DNA of 35,826 bases. It comes from a virus. Location: the IMG/VR virus record IMGVR_UViG_3300021092_003656, positions 1 to 35,826 of that record; one strand, 5' to 3'. A model generated the notes under the pieces. That model ran no database searches. It was not told where the DNA came from and worked only from the letters and a program-made list of their open reading frames with translations. Positions 5,119 to 14,965 of this stretch are shown in pieces. The translations under genes were made by a program, and so were the position numbers. Position 1 is the first letter of the stretch; each line of letters starts with the position of its first letter.

Positions 5119-8100
5119 GTGGCAATTGTCAATATAGCTGAATTATACACTGCATTTAAGACTGGCAAATTTCCGTCAGAAGCAGATTTTAAGAATCTAA
5201 TTGATTCTAGCTACAACTATTTTTTACCTGCTTCAGCTTACCCGGTAAATTCTGAAATAGTTTTGCCTGGTGACTTAATAGTCTCTGGTAGTTTAAGTGC
5301 GGTCGACACCTTTACTAGCTTATATAAAATATTATCAGGTAACAGAGATTTAGCAGAAATATTTTTCTTAAAAACGTTAGGTGAATCAGTACATACAAGT
5401 GTCTTACAAAATAGTGGAAAATGGGATCAGGCATATACAGCAACTTCAGCAAATTCAGCTGAATGGGATAGTGTATATAGCACTACACAAAGCAATAGTG
5501 GGGGCTGGGAATCAGTTGAAACATCTGTAAGAGATGCATCAGCTAATTGGAATAGCAATTATACATCTTCAAGAACCACTTCTGCTAACTGGGATAGTAC
5601 CTATACATCTAGTAGAAATAATTCTGCTAATTGGAATTCCGCCTACAGTACTACACAAAGTAATTCTGCAGGGTGGGAGAGTGTAGAAACATCTGTAAGG
5701 GATACATCCGCTAACTGGAATAGTGTATATAGTACTACCCAAAATAATAGTGGAGGGTGGGAATCAGTCGAAACAACAGTAAGGTCACTCTCAGATGCTT
5801 GGGAAGAATCTAGTTTTATATCAGATGTTGCTGCTGTATCAGCTAATTGGAACAGCAATTATACATCTAGTAGAAATAATTCTGCTAATTGGGATTCAGT
5901 TTATACATCTAGTAGAAACAACTCTGCTAACTGGGATAGTGTTTATGGTAGTGTAGCTGCTGTTAGTGCAAGCTGGAACGATGGTGGAGGAACATACACC
6001 TCAGTAAGTCAGAATAGTGCTAAGTGGGATAATAATTACACATCTGTAAGGGATACATCTGCTAATTGGGATCAAGCTTATAGCTCTGTAACCAATGATA
6101 TAGCCCCGGTAACTGCTAACTGGGATCAAGCTTATAGCTCTGTAACCAATGATATAGCCCCGGTAACTGCTAACTGGAATTCGACATATACATCGGTTTC
6201 AGAAATATCAGCTGGTTGGGATAGTGTTAAGAACACTGTACAAGCACTATCCACGACTTGGGAAGAAAGTGCTGAAATACTACCTACAGTAACAAACTAT
6301 CTTTCTACAAACGACGTAAGAACACTAAGCAATACTGTAACAGATAGAATTAGCGCCGGTGGAATAGTAATTTCACCTAAGATTGGAACGCTAGTTAAAA
6401 ACTCAGATTACCCTGCCTTAAGTGCAACGCTTCGGCAAAATTACGATTTCTTTAATTCCGAATCAACTTTTGCATTACCTGGCGGCTTGATACTTAAAGG
6501 CCAATCACCTACTTACGATACTTCCGTAAGGAATTTACCTAACCTAGGTGTCTACGGACTTCATATTCAAAACGTAGATAACATGGACCCAGGCACAACA
6601 TTTGTAAGTGATGGAAGAGCCGCCATTACACACGGAATGACTTTTAGAGCAGGTATTAATAACTTTACCGGGGGTTCAGATCACACCCACGTAATGTGGG
6701 TAGGCGCGCCATTTAACGCTACCCGAGAATGGCAAATGACCATGGGTGGTAATGTTAGCGATGTTTATGGTTATAACCTACCTAGCGGGTATACAAATAG
6801 ATTTTTTGTACACACCCTACCTCAATTTCAAATTTCTACAACTATTACTGCCAATCAGGGTGGATTTGTTGACACTAACAACGCTTTACTTTTAACAAAT
6901 ACTGATAGATTGACAGGGGTATTAATTGGAGTTAACTCAACCACCAATACAAACTATTCTCTAATCAATGTTGGTGAGGTTGTCACTCTGGCTGTTAACC
7001 CAGGGGTCGCCGGTATAGTAGCAGCATCATATAATGCACAGTGTACTCAGGTTTCTGCTAACCCAACGCTCTCCACGTTTAGATTTGATTTATTTATAGG
7101 TAATCAATCCAACTGGGTACCAGCACAAAAAACAAGACAAAATGTCAATTTACAGTCTAGAGCAAATGGAGGGAACCCTGGTGTCTCTATTATTACAAGT
7201 CAAATTGGAACACCAGGTACTGATTACGTAGGTCTTACAGGTAATTATAAAAATATTCCTAAACATGTTTTAGTTAGATTTACTAATTCTAGTGTTTTAA
7301 CTGGACTTAAGAGTGGCTCCCCTCTTACATTATGGGTACCAAGGGAAATGCCCTCCACATCCCCTGCGGGAACAGGATTTATTTTACCAGATAGACCCAA
7401 CAACACCTTAACCAACAGTAATACTTACAGATACGGCTATTTTGATGCTTATGTAAGAGCAAAAAATGGAAACGATCTAGAAATTACTATAGGTAATTTA
7501 ATGGATTCATATGCATTTGAAAACATAACAATATCTTGTTCTGCAGCTGGAAATGCTGGCTGGGTATTGTACGGTGGTTCACAAGACACAGTACATAGAC
7601 CAACATTCGGTACAGCAGGGTTTTATTTTGAGAGAGAGAACTATAGGTTTACCAGTGCAGATAATTTTTCTTATCTTAGCGGAGGTACAATTAAAAACAG
7701 TGTACTAGGTAGTGTATCAGAGTCTTACGGTAATTTTTCTTACGGCTTAGGATATCAAGGTGTAGTAGTAGGTAATTTTTCTGGTAATTTTGCAGGAAGA
7801 AACAATTATGTTTATGGTAATAATTCTGTCACCGTAGGTGGTGAATCATTAATTAGCAACGGATCTAATCAGGTTGTTATAGGTTTATACAATCAACCGT
7901 CATCAAGTCTCTTTATTGTTGGTAACGGCACTTCGGATACAGTTAGAAGAAATTTATTTGAGATTAATTCGACAACGGTAACTATTAGTGCAGGTTTAAA
8001 TATTTCTAACAGCATAGATTTAGCAGGAACAGGAAATGGCAGAAACAGTAATAACTGGGTAAGTAATTATAATACAACAACAACCAATTCCGGATACTGG

Positions 8101-11100
8101 CAACCAGATTTTGCATTAAGTACCGTTTTGCAATACCTCTCTAGCAATGAAGTTACCATAGGAGCCCTTACCCATCTAGCAAGTTTATCAGTAACAGATC
8201 TTTATAGTGCTACTGCAGGGAATTCAGCTGTAATTTCTGATAGTGACGATACACCTGGTACCGGGGCAAACACTTTACATATATCATTTTTAAATGGCGT
8301 AAATGTTAGTTCTAATTTAAGCGCCAGGAATATAGTTTATGCTTTTAACGGAAATAGTAATGATTGGAATTCGGTTTACAGTACAACCAGAACTAATTCA
8401 GCTGGTTGGGAGAGTGTTGAAACTCTAGTAAGATCATTGTCGGATAGTTGGGAAGAATCAGCTTTTATAACACCGTTACAAACCGCGTCTGCTAGTTGGG
8501 ATTCGGTTTACAGTACAACCAGAACTAATTCAGCTGGTTGGGGGAGTGTCGAAACTCTAGTAAGATCATTGTCGGATAGTTGGGAAGAATCAGCTTTTAT
8601 AACACCGTTACAAACCGCGTCTGCTAGTTGGGATAGCACTTACACATCAGTAAGTGAAGCTAGCGCCAATTGGGATAGTACTTACACCTCGGTAAGTGAA
8701 ACATCAGCTGATTGGGATAGTACCTATACTTCTGTAAGTGAGACGTCAGCTGATTGGGATAGTACTTATACTTCTGTAAGTGAGACTTCAGCTAATTGGG
8801 ATGCTACATATACAGACGTCAGTGAGACTTCAGCTAATTGGGATGCTACATATACAGACGTCAGTGAGACGTCAGCTAATTGGGATGCTACATATACAGC
8901 TGTAAGTGAGACGTCAGCTAATTGGGATGCTACATATACAGCTGTAAGTGAGACGTCAGCTAATTGGGATGCTACATATACAGCTGTAAGTGAGACGTCA
9001 GCTGATTGGGATAGTACCTATACTTCTGTAAGTGAGACGTCAGCTGATTGGGATAGTACCTATACTTCTGTAAGTGAGACGTCAGCTGATTGGGATAGTA
9101 CTTATACTTCTGTAAATGAGACTTCAGCCGACTGGAATTCAACTTATACATCGGTTTCAGAGACGTCAGCTGATTGGGATAGTACTTATACTTCTGTAAA
9201 TGAGACTTCAGCTGATTGGGATAGTACTTATACATCGGTTTCAGAGACGTCAGCTGATTGGGATAGTACTTATACTTCTGTAAGTGAGACTTCAGCCGAC
9301 TGGAATTCAACTTATACATCGGTTTCAGAGACTTCAGCCGACTGGGATAGTACTTATACTTCTGTAAGTGAAGCTAGCGCCAATTGGGATTCAACTTATA
9401 CATCGGTAAGCGAAACTTCGGCTGACTGGGACAGCACTTACACCTCGGTAAGCGAAACCAGTGCTAACTGGGATCAAGCTTATACATCGGTAAGCGAAAC
9501 TTCGGCTGACTGGGACAGCACTTACACCTCGGTAAGCGAAACCAGTGCTAACTGGGATCAAGCTTATAGCTCTGTAACCAATGATATAGCCCCGGTAACT
9601 GCTAACTGGGATCAAGCTTATAGCTCTGTAACCAATGATATAGCCCCGGTAACTGCTAACTGGGATCAAGCTTATAGTTCTGTAACCAATGATATAGCCC
9701 CGGTAACTGCTAACTGGGATGCCACATATGATTATGTTAATAACAACTCCTTAAAATGGAACGGTACCTATACAACCTACAACACGCTTAGCAATAGCTA
9801 CATAAGAGATATAGGTGACAATATGATCGGGAAGTTAACAACTTCTCAAACCTTGTCTACTAATTTTACAAATGCAGATGAGTTTGTATCTAAACGATAT
9901 GTCGATTCACTGGTTTTAGAGTTTGCCTCCGTTAGCGGTAATTTTGTATCTTCATTATATTACACAAAAACTGATGTGGATGAAATATTAATACCTCTTC
10001 AATCTTCTAGAGATACGGTAAATGTGTTAAGCGGAGATTGGAACAACGTCTATACCGACGTTAGTAACACTTCTGCTACCTGGGACGCCACATACACCGA
10101 CGTTAGTGAAACATCAGCTGATTGGGATCAAGCATATAGTTCTGTAACCAATGATATAGCCACGGTATCTGCTAACTGGGATGCCACATACACCGACGTT
10201 AGTGAAACATCAGCTGATTGGAACAATGTCTATACAGACGTTAGCAATACATCAGCTAATTGGGATGCTACATATACAGACGTCAGTGAAACCTCTGCTA
10301 ACTGGGATGCCACATACACTTCCGTTAGTGAAACATCAGCTAATTGGGATGCTACATACACATCTGTAAGTGAGACTTCAGCTGATTGGGTTAGTACTTA
10401 TACATCGGTTTCAGAGACGTCAGCTGATTGGGATAGTACTTATACTTCTGTAAATGAGACTTCAGCTGATTGGGATAGTACCTATACTTCTGTAAATGAG
10501 ACTTCAGCCGACTGGGATAGTACTTATACTTCTGTAAATGAGACTTCAGCCGACTGGAATTCAACTTATACATCGGTTTCAGAGACTTCAGCCGACTGGA
10601 ATTCAACTTATACATCGGTTTCAGAGACTTCAGCCGACTGGGATAGTACTTATACTTCTGTAAATGAGACTTCAGCTGATTGGGATAGTACTTATACTTC
10701 TGTAAATGAGACTTCAGCTGATTGGGACAGCACTCACACAACTGTTAATAGTTTAAGTAATTTAAGATATACACTCACACCTTACATGGCTTCTATGACC
10801 CCCGCGGTGCAAATGGAATATAGTAATTATATTACACTAAGTGCAAATGATCTAGGAAATAGATTGTTAGAAGGCGGATCATTAAGAGGTATGCTGTATC
10901 TTGATATGACAAACAGTAATGTAGCTAAACATCTCAGAGTTCAAGCCACCCAGACTACCCCACCTAATTGGTCTGATGAAACCTCAACAGATATTATTAA
11001 ATTGAGCGGAACAAATACTCTCAAAAATGTTCGCTCTTTGGTAAAGCAGTTTGTCGGGGCAGCAATAGATGTTGGTGGAAGTACTAAAGTTATATTCCAA

Positions 11101-11265
11101 GCGTCTGATGCTTTGGAAAACGACGGTACTTCAAATCTGCCTTTAGTTTCTATGGATTATAATCCCGCAAATCCAATTCATTTAAGAATCGGATTAGATG
11201 CATTAAGCACGGAGGTTCTACTGTCTTACATCGCATTAAGCGGTGGGTTTATAAGAGTAGAATAA
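5119..11265 (+). CDS. Giant repeat-rich tail fibre / adhesin
   Basis: 2048 residues, GTG start. A unique N-terminus (1-100; AIVNIAELYTAFKTGKFPSE) probably attaches to the virion. Three blocks of a 14-residue repeat (consensus SADWDSTYTSVSET, Trp every 14) follow at about residues 102-367, 1080-1533 and 1640-1875; the period of two heptads suggests a trimeric coiled coil. The middle (about 395-1000) is non-repetitive, mostly beta, with a YadA-head-like stretch (GLGYQGVVVGNFSGNFAGR) near 870. The C-terminus (from about 1880) is unique and ends LSGGFIRVE, perhaps the receptor-binding tip. It is followed after 4 nt by the Ig-like protein gene. No chaperone is recognised. Role inferred from architecture and context. 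Confidence 0.82.
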   Translation: MAIVNIAELYTAFKTGKFPSEADFKNLIDSSYNYFLPASAYPVNSEIVLPGDLIVSGSLSAVDTFTSLYKILSGNRDLAEIFFLKTLGESVHTSVLQNSGKWDQAYTATSANSAEWDSVYSTTQSNSGGWESVETSVRDASANWNSNYTSSRTTSANWDSTYTSSRNNSANWNSAYSTTQSNSAGWESVETSVRDTSANWNSVYSTTQNNSGGWESVETTVRSLSDAWEESSFISDVAAVSANWNSNYTSSRNNSANWDSVYTSSRNNSANWDSVYGSVAAVSASWNDGGGTYTSVSQNSAKWDNNYTSVRDTSANWDQAYSSVTNDIAPVTANWDQAYSSVTNDIAPVTANWNSTYTSVSEISAGWDSVKNTVQALSTTWEESAEILPTVTNYLSTNDVRTLSNTVTDRISAGGIVISPKIGTLVKNSDYPALSATLRQNYDFFNSESTFALPGGLILKGQSPTYDTSVRNLPNLGVYGLHIQNVDNMDPGTTFVSDGRAAITHGMTFRAGINNFTGGSDHTHVMWVGAPFNATREWQMTMGGNVSDVYGYNLPSGYTNRFFVHTLPQFQISTTITANQGGFVDTNNALLLTNTDRLTGVLIGVNSTTNTNYSLINVGEVVTLAVNPGVAGIVAASYNAQCTQVSANPTLSTFRFDLFIGNQSNWVPAQKTRQNVNLQSRANGGNPGVSIITSQIGTPGTDYVGLTGNYKNIPKHVLVRFTNSSVLTGLKSGSPLTLWVPREMPSTSPAGTGFILPDRPNNTLTNSNTYRYGYFDAYVRAKNGNDLEITIGNLMDSYAFENITISCSAAGNAGWVLYGGSQDTVHRPTFGTAGFYFERENYRFTSADNFSYLSGGTIKNSVLGSVSESYGNFSYGLGYQGVVVGNFSGNFAGRNNYVYGNNSVTVGGESLISNGSNQVVIGLYNQPSSSLFIVGNGTSDTVRRNLFEINSTTVTISAGLNISNSIDLAGTGNGRNSNNWVSNYNTTTTNSGYWQPDFALSTVLQYLSSNEVTIGALTHLASLSVTDLYSATAGNSAVISDSDDTPGTGANTLHISFLNGVNVSSNLSARNIVYAFNGNSNDWNSVYSTTRTNSAGWESVETLVRSLSDSWEESAFITPLQTASASWDSVYSTTRTNSAGWGSVETLVRSLSDSWEESAFITPLQTASASWDSTYTSVSEASANWDSTYTSVSETSADWDSTYTSVSETSADWDSTYTSVSETSANWDATYTDVSETSANWDATYTDVSETSANWDATYTAVSETSANWDATYTAVSETSANWDATYTAVSETSADWDSTYTSVSETSADWDSTYTSVSETSADWDSTYTSVNETSADWNSTYTSVSETSADWDSTYTSVNETSADWDSTYTSVSETSADWDSTYTSVSETSADWNSTYTSVSETSADWDSTYTSVSEASANWDSTYTSVSETSADWDSTYTSVSETSANWDQAYTSVSETSADWDSTYTSVSETSANWDQAYSSVTNDIAPVTANWDQAYSSVTNDIAPVTANWDQAYSSVTNDIAPVTANWDATYDYVNNNSLKWNGTYTTYNTLSNSYIRDIGDNMIGKLTTSQTLSTNFTNADEFVSKRYVDSLVLEFASVSGNFVSSLYYTKTDVDEILIPLQSSRDTVNVLSGDWNNVYTDVSNTSATWDATYTDVSETSADWDQAYSSVTNDIATVSANWDATYTDVSETSADWNNVYTDVSNTSANWDATYTDVSETSANWDATYTSVSETSANWDATYTSVSETSADWVSTYTSVSETSADWDSTYTSVNETSADWDSTYTSVNETSADWDSTYTSVNETSADWNSTYTSVSETSADWNSTYTSVSETSADWDSTYTSVNETSADWDSTYTSVNETSADWDSTHTTVNSLSNLRYTLTPYMASMTPAVQMEYSNYITLSANDLGNRLLEGGSLRGMLYLDMTNSNVAKHLRVQATQTTPPNWSDETSTDIIKLSGTNTLKNVRSLVKQFVGAAIDVGGSTKVIFQASDALENDGTSNLPLVSMDYNPANPIHLRIGLDALSTEVLLSYIALSGGFIRVE
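5422..6219 (+). repeat. First block of fibre repeats
   Basis: Diverged 14-codon units with Trp at the same phase (NSANWNSxYxSS, NSGGWESVETS), ending in two exact 54-bp units at 6070-6177 that encode DQAYSSVTNDIAPVTANW. Confidence 0.8.
8371..8634 (+). repeat. 132-bp direct tandem duplication in the fibre gene
   Basis: 8371-8502 and 8503-8634 are nearly identical; I see two differing bases. Each encodes 44 residues containing RTNSAGW and RSLSDSWEESAFITPL. The low divergence points to recent duplication. Confidence 0.85.
8632..9555 (+). repeat. 22 tandem 42-bp units in the fibre gene
   Basis: The distance 8632-9555 is exactly 22 x 42 bp. Units encode variants of WDSTYTSVSETSAD. Groups of adjacent units are identical at DNA level (for example the run with GCTACATATACAGC near 8885-9000), a sign of ongoing duplication and gene conversion. 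All three frames stay open on both strands because the unit is a multiple of three. Confidence 0.9.
9556..9717 (+). repeat. Three tandem 54-bp units in the fibre gene
   Basis: Units begin at 9556, 9610 and 9664 and encode DQAYSSVTNDIAPVTANW. The same unit occurs twice at 6070-6177, about 3.5 kb away, almost unchanged. That suggests copying between the two blocks. Confidence 0.88.
10039..10735 (+). repeat. Third block of fibre repeats
   Basis: About 16 more Trp-phased units, mostly 42 bp with one 18-codon unit near 10126. The DNA is closely similar to the 8632-9555 block. Confidence 0.8.
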
Positions 11266-11269
11266 GGTA

Positions 11270-12523
11270 GTGAGATTCAGCTTATTAAAAGGCACTAAAA
11301 TACCTATAATAAAATTAGGTACACCCTTAACAATAATACCATTTACTAATTTAACAATCACCCAACAACCAAGTAGCGTCACGGTATATGATGGGGATAC
11401 TATAGCGTTTGGAGTATCAGGAGTCACAGTACCTACCTTTAATATAACCTATCAATGGCAAATAGCTCTAAATCAATCTTCTACCTTCAATGATATTAAC
11501 TTTGCCACAACTAGAGTTATTTTTCTGTCAACAACAACTAGTTTAAACAATTCTTTAATAAGGTGTAGGCTTAGCGCTTCCAATATAAGGCATCCAAACT
11601 TTACAAGTTCTGCATCATTAAGTGTAAAGCCACTCGATGTTAATATATCTGTAATAAAAAATATACAACAATTAGTGGAAGTTATTGCAGATAGGCCCTT
11701 TACTGTGTCTTGTACAGCTTCTGCTAGTAATAGTACCCCTGTTACTATTGATTGGGAAACTTTAGATTTCCCATATTCAGGAAACTATATTACAGTTGCC
11801 ACAGACTCTCCTATACTTTCCACCTTAAGCATTTCTAGAAATAGTGTTAAAAGACTAAGAGCAAAAATATCTGCAAGAGGCTCTAACCCGGTTTATTCTA
11901 ATGTGGCTATGTTATGTGCGTATGTTCCAAACTTATCTACAAATTATATTTCATGTTCAGCTCGTATTGATAGAGTAGAATGCCCTCCAGATGGCTTCTT
12001 TGAACCAGGGGGCGGTGGATGGGATTATGGTTGGAATACAAAAAATTCTCCTCTTGGCTACGGAACAGCTCCTGACGGTTCACAAGATGCCAGATCAATA
12101 TATACAGAATTTTCTAATTTTACCCCTAGATATGTATCATGGCAATTTAGAGATGAATATAACCCAGGAAGACAATTTAGGATGTCTGTTTGGGCTAGAT
12201 TATTGAGTGGTACTAATGTTAATAGCGGTGAAATAATAAGCGTTACAAAAGACGGTCTTTCTGATAGAGTGTCCATACCGGTAAATGGTAATTTGACTAA
12301 TGAATGGAAGCGTTTTGAAGTTAGATGGACTGTATCACCTGCTGCCGGTTCTTATAATTACCCTACAGTATTTTTACTAGACAATATAACTTTTGGTTCG
12401 CACGTTGCTCTGTGGGGTGCTGAACTAAATATTTTAGGCAACCTACCACCAACACCTCCGCCACCACCGCTTGCGCCATTAAGCGGTAACGCGGTAGTAA
12501 CAATATTTAGACTAAACATATGA
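11270..12523 (+). CDS. Ig-like domain tail/adhesion protein
   Basis: 417 residues, GTG start 4 nt after the fibre stop. Seen: a bacterial/phage Ig-like domain (about 25-125: ITQQPSSVTVYDGD, YQWQ, IRCRLSAS), a second beta domain (about 125-225: FTVSCTASASNSTPVTIDW) and a C-terminal jelly-roll-like domain (about 240-390: SWQFRDEYNPGRQFRMSVWA) that resembles carbohydrate-binding modules. A Pro-rich linker (PPTPPPPPLAPL) comes before the last strand. It overlaps the protease gene by 4 nt (ATGA). Probably a virion surface or fibre-associated protein that binds glycans. Family calls are by pattern only. Confidence 0.68.
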   Translation: MRFSLLKGTKIPIIKLGTPLTIIPFTNLTITQQPSSVTVYDGDTIAFGVSGVTVPTFNITYQWQIALNQSSTFNDINFATTRVIFLSTTTSLNNSLIRCRLSASNIRHPNFTSSASLSVKPLDVNISVIKNIQQLVEVIADRPFTVSCTASASNSTPVTIDWETLDFPYSGNYITVATDSPILSTLSISRNSVKRLRAKISARGSNPVYSNVAMLCAYVPNLSTNYISCSARIDRVECPPDGFFEPGGGGWDYGWNTKNSPLGYGTAPDGSQDARSIYTEFSNFTPRYVSWQFRDEYNPGRQFRMSVWARLLSGTNVNSGEIISVTKDGLSDRVSIPVNGNLTNEWKRFEVRWTVSPAAGSYNYPTVFLLDNITFGSHVALWGAELNILGNLPPTPPPPPLAPLSGNAVVTIFRLNI

Positions 12524-14961
12524 AAAAAGAATTTTTTATAACCGCTTCAACAGAAGACCAAATAGACAGTATTGTTGAACAATTATATACACCTGGAGTT
12601 ATTCCTGAAGGAACTGAAACCCCTTCCCTTTCTCGGTGTGTTGAAGTGAGTGATTACATGTCTTCTTCATCTACAACTATTAAAGCCTTTTTAACAGAGG
12701 AAGAAGCAAATGCTTTAAAAAAATGCCCTGGGGTAGTAATTGTTGAAGAGAGGTTAGACGTTCAATTTGAACCTAATAGTCAAGCTGGTAAAAAAAGACA
12801 ATTAACTACTGTTGGGCAGGCGTTTAATTCTAGTAGTAATACTACCCCTGAACAATGGGGGTTTGGAAGGTGTAATTCTCTATCTGCGCTACCCCCATTT
12901 GATATGGAGTTTACCTATCATTATACAGGTAGTGGTGTTGATGCGATAATTCTTGATTCCGGAATAGTACCAGGTCATCCTGAATGGTTAGATCAAAACG
13001 GTCAAACAAGACTACAGTTTCTTAATTGGTCACTATTTGCCCCTGTTACAGCAGATAGAAATATTACTGTGACTGTTAGCGCTTCACCAGGTAATCCTGG
13101 ACAAAATTCATATTTTATTAATGGTGTTGAAAAAGATACAGTTTATGTTGTGAAAGATAGAGTAGGTGTTCCTACAGCTAGACACCCAGCCGGTGGGTTT
13201 CCTGTTAGTTTTAGAACCGGTGTTTATGATTTTAATTTAGTAAATACAACTAGCGCGCATCCATTTTTTATAGGATCTACTAGTTATGTTCCTTTTAATA
13301 GTGATTATGTTTCTAATAATGGTGCTTCTACTGGTACAGTTTCATTAACGGTTTGGCCAAACAACAACCCACTAGCATCTTCTGGACAGCAAGATACTAT
13401 GTATTATTGGGGTGGCCTCCCCGGATCCGGGGTCGGGGGTGGGGTAATTGCAAGAACAGATTATAATTGTCAATCAGATAGAAGCTTATTTTATCAAGAT
13501 ACCAACGGCCACGGGACACACTGCACAGGAACCGTTGCAGGCTCTAGTTGCGGCTGGGCAATAGATGCACAAATTTTTTCAATGAGAATAAATTTTTCAA
13601 CATCTAACGGGTATGGTAATTCTACTGAAGGTTTATACTTAATGCTTGATTTAATTGAACGGTATCACAAATATAAAAGGACTGTTCCAGGGTTATCTTC
13701 ACGACCTTCTGTAATGAATAATAGTTACGGATATTCATGTGGTACTGTTGATGTTATAGATCAAAAAGTAAAACAATTAACCGATAATGGCATTCATTTT
13801 GTTCATTCTGCGGGCAATGGAAACATATTAATTGTAACCCCGATTGACGATAGAATGAATTCGGGTACGTGTAACAGTAGAGAAGATTCCCCCGCTTATC
13901 CTATCTCTAATTGGACATCACATGAAGATAATCCAGTTATAACAGTAGGGGCTATCGGAGGTAGAACTATTTCTTCTTTAATAGACGCTGTAGCTGCAAG
14001 AGCTGAATACTCTCAGTATGGTAGTGGTGTAAGTATATATGCTCCAGGCTCATATATTCAAAGTGCTTTCATAAGCGGTGTAACATACCCAGGTTATTCA
14101 GGTTATTTCTTGAGCAAGCTAAGCGGGACCTCAATGTCAGGACCCAATATTGCAGGTATTTTATGCACAATATTAGAAAGATTTCCTCATTTTACACCGC
14201 AACAAGCTAAAAATTTTCTAATGCAGTGTGCTAGTGTCAACACTCTCTCCAGCTCCGGTCTAGCAGGCAATTATGGTCTTGGAGACCCTAGTATTAATAA
14301 CCCTTCTCGACCACCTACAACAAATCTAACTGTTAGCAAATTTCCAGCTACATCTATAGCAACAACAACAGCAACTGAATTATTTGCACAGTATCTATCA
14401 CATTGCTATGTAAATACATCAACAATACCACTAAGTACAAATAATATATTTTTCAGTAGGGTGCCATATAGAGATTCAACACAATTTTATTTAAATAGCT
14501 CAACAGACTTAAGATTCTTAAGTGCTTGCCCTCCATCACCTTCCCCCGAGCCTCCTAGTTATACAATATGGGCAGAAAATATTAATGGTCCTTTTTCAAA
14601 CATAGCACTTGTTCCTACACCTGTAACTTTAAACACTGGTAATGGCTTAGTTGTTGCTTCTGTAGCTGGAAATAGTGATTATTTTACCTTTAATGTAGGG
14701 AATAATAAGATATTAAATAAAATTATACTTAGGAATTACAATTCAGTAGATAATGTAGCATGGTTGGGAATTCAATCAGGGTCTCAATGGACAGCAGGAG
14801 ATAATCCAGATCAAATGCTAGCACAACAACACTTTGGACCCGGTAACATAAATCAAGAAATTCTTACCGCTTCTGCTCCCTATAATCAAGGCTCTTATAC
14901 TATGCGAGTGCAGCAATTAGGGGCAAATACAAATTACACAATAGAATTTCAAGTAATTTAA
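12520..14961 (+). CDS. Subtilisin-like serine protease (S8), probably virion-associated
   Basis: 813 residues. Catalytic triad visible: D146 (IILDSGIV), H331 (NGHGTHCTG) and S538 (SGTSMSGP), with oxyanion N433 (SAGNG). Residues 1-85 resemble an I9-type propeptide (FLTEEEANALKKCPGVVIVEE). D and H are 185 residues apart, against about 30 in subtilisin, so a domain of roughly 150 residues (about 165-315, mostly beta) is inserted. After the catalytic domain come a Pro-rich linker (PPSPSPEPP) and a beta-rich C-terminal domain. There is no signal peptide. Being coupled to fibre genes suggests it matures or rides on the tail and may cut host surface proteins. Confidence 0.88.
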   Translation: MKKEFFITASTEDQIDSIVEQLYTPGVIPEGTETPSLSRCVEVSDYMSSSSTTIKAFLTEEEANALKKCPGVVIVEERLDVQFEPNSQAGKKRQLTTVGQAFNSSSNTTPEQWGFGRCNSLSALPPFDMEFTYHYTGSGVDAIILDSGIVPGHPEWLDQNGQTRLQFLNWSLFAPVTADRNITVTVSASPGNPGQNSYFINGVEKDTVYVVKDRVGVPTARHPAGGFPVSFRTGVYDFNLVNTTSAHPFFIGSTSYVPFNSDYVSNNGASTGTVSLTVWPNNNPLASSGQQDTMYYWGGLPGSGVGGGVIARTDYNCQSDRSLFYQDTNGHGTHCTGTVAGSSCGWAIDAQIFSMRINFSTSNGYGNSTEGLYLMLDLIERYHKYKRTVPGLSSRPSVMNNSYGYSCGTVDVIDQKVKQLTDNGIHFVHSAGNGNILIVTPIDDRMNSGTCNSREDSPAYPISNWTSHEDNPVITVGAIGGRTISSLIDAVAARAEYSQYGSGVSIYAPGSYIQSAFISGVTYPGYSGYFLSKLSGTSMSGPNIAGILCTILERFPHFTPQQAKNFLMQCASVNTLSSSGLAGNYGLGDPSINNPSRPPTTNLTVSKFPATSIATTTATELFAQYLSHCYVNTSTIPLSTNNIFFSRVPYRDSTQFYLNSSTDLRFLSACPPSPSPEPPSYTIWAENINGPFSNIALVPTPVTLNTGNGLVVASVAGNSDYFTFNVGNNKILNKIILRNYNSVDNVAWLGIQSGSQWTAGDNPDQMLAQQHFGPGNINQEILTASAPYNQGSYTMRVQQLGANTNYTIEFQVI

Positions 14962-14965
14962 AATA

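Noticed and set aside
8632-9555. Regular short repeats as a possible CRISPR array
   Set aside because: The units are contiguous coding repeats with no unique spacers, in frame with the fibre.
8972-10741. Long open frames on the minus strand (8972-9319, 9391-9669, 10391-10741) and plus frame 10181-10369 inside the fibre gene
   Set aside because: The repeat unit is a multiple of 3 bp, so any open frame in one unit stays open across all. They have no start signals and only repeat-derived sequence.
5119-11265. Diversity-generating retroelement acting on the fibre
   Set aside because: No reverse transcriptase and no template/variable repeat pair with adenine-biased differences is visible; variation looks like tandem duplication.
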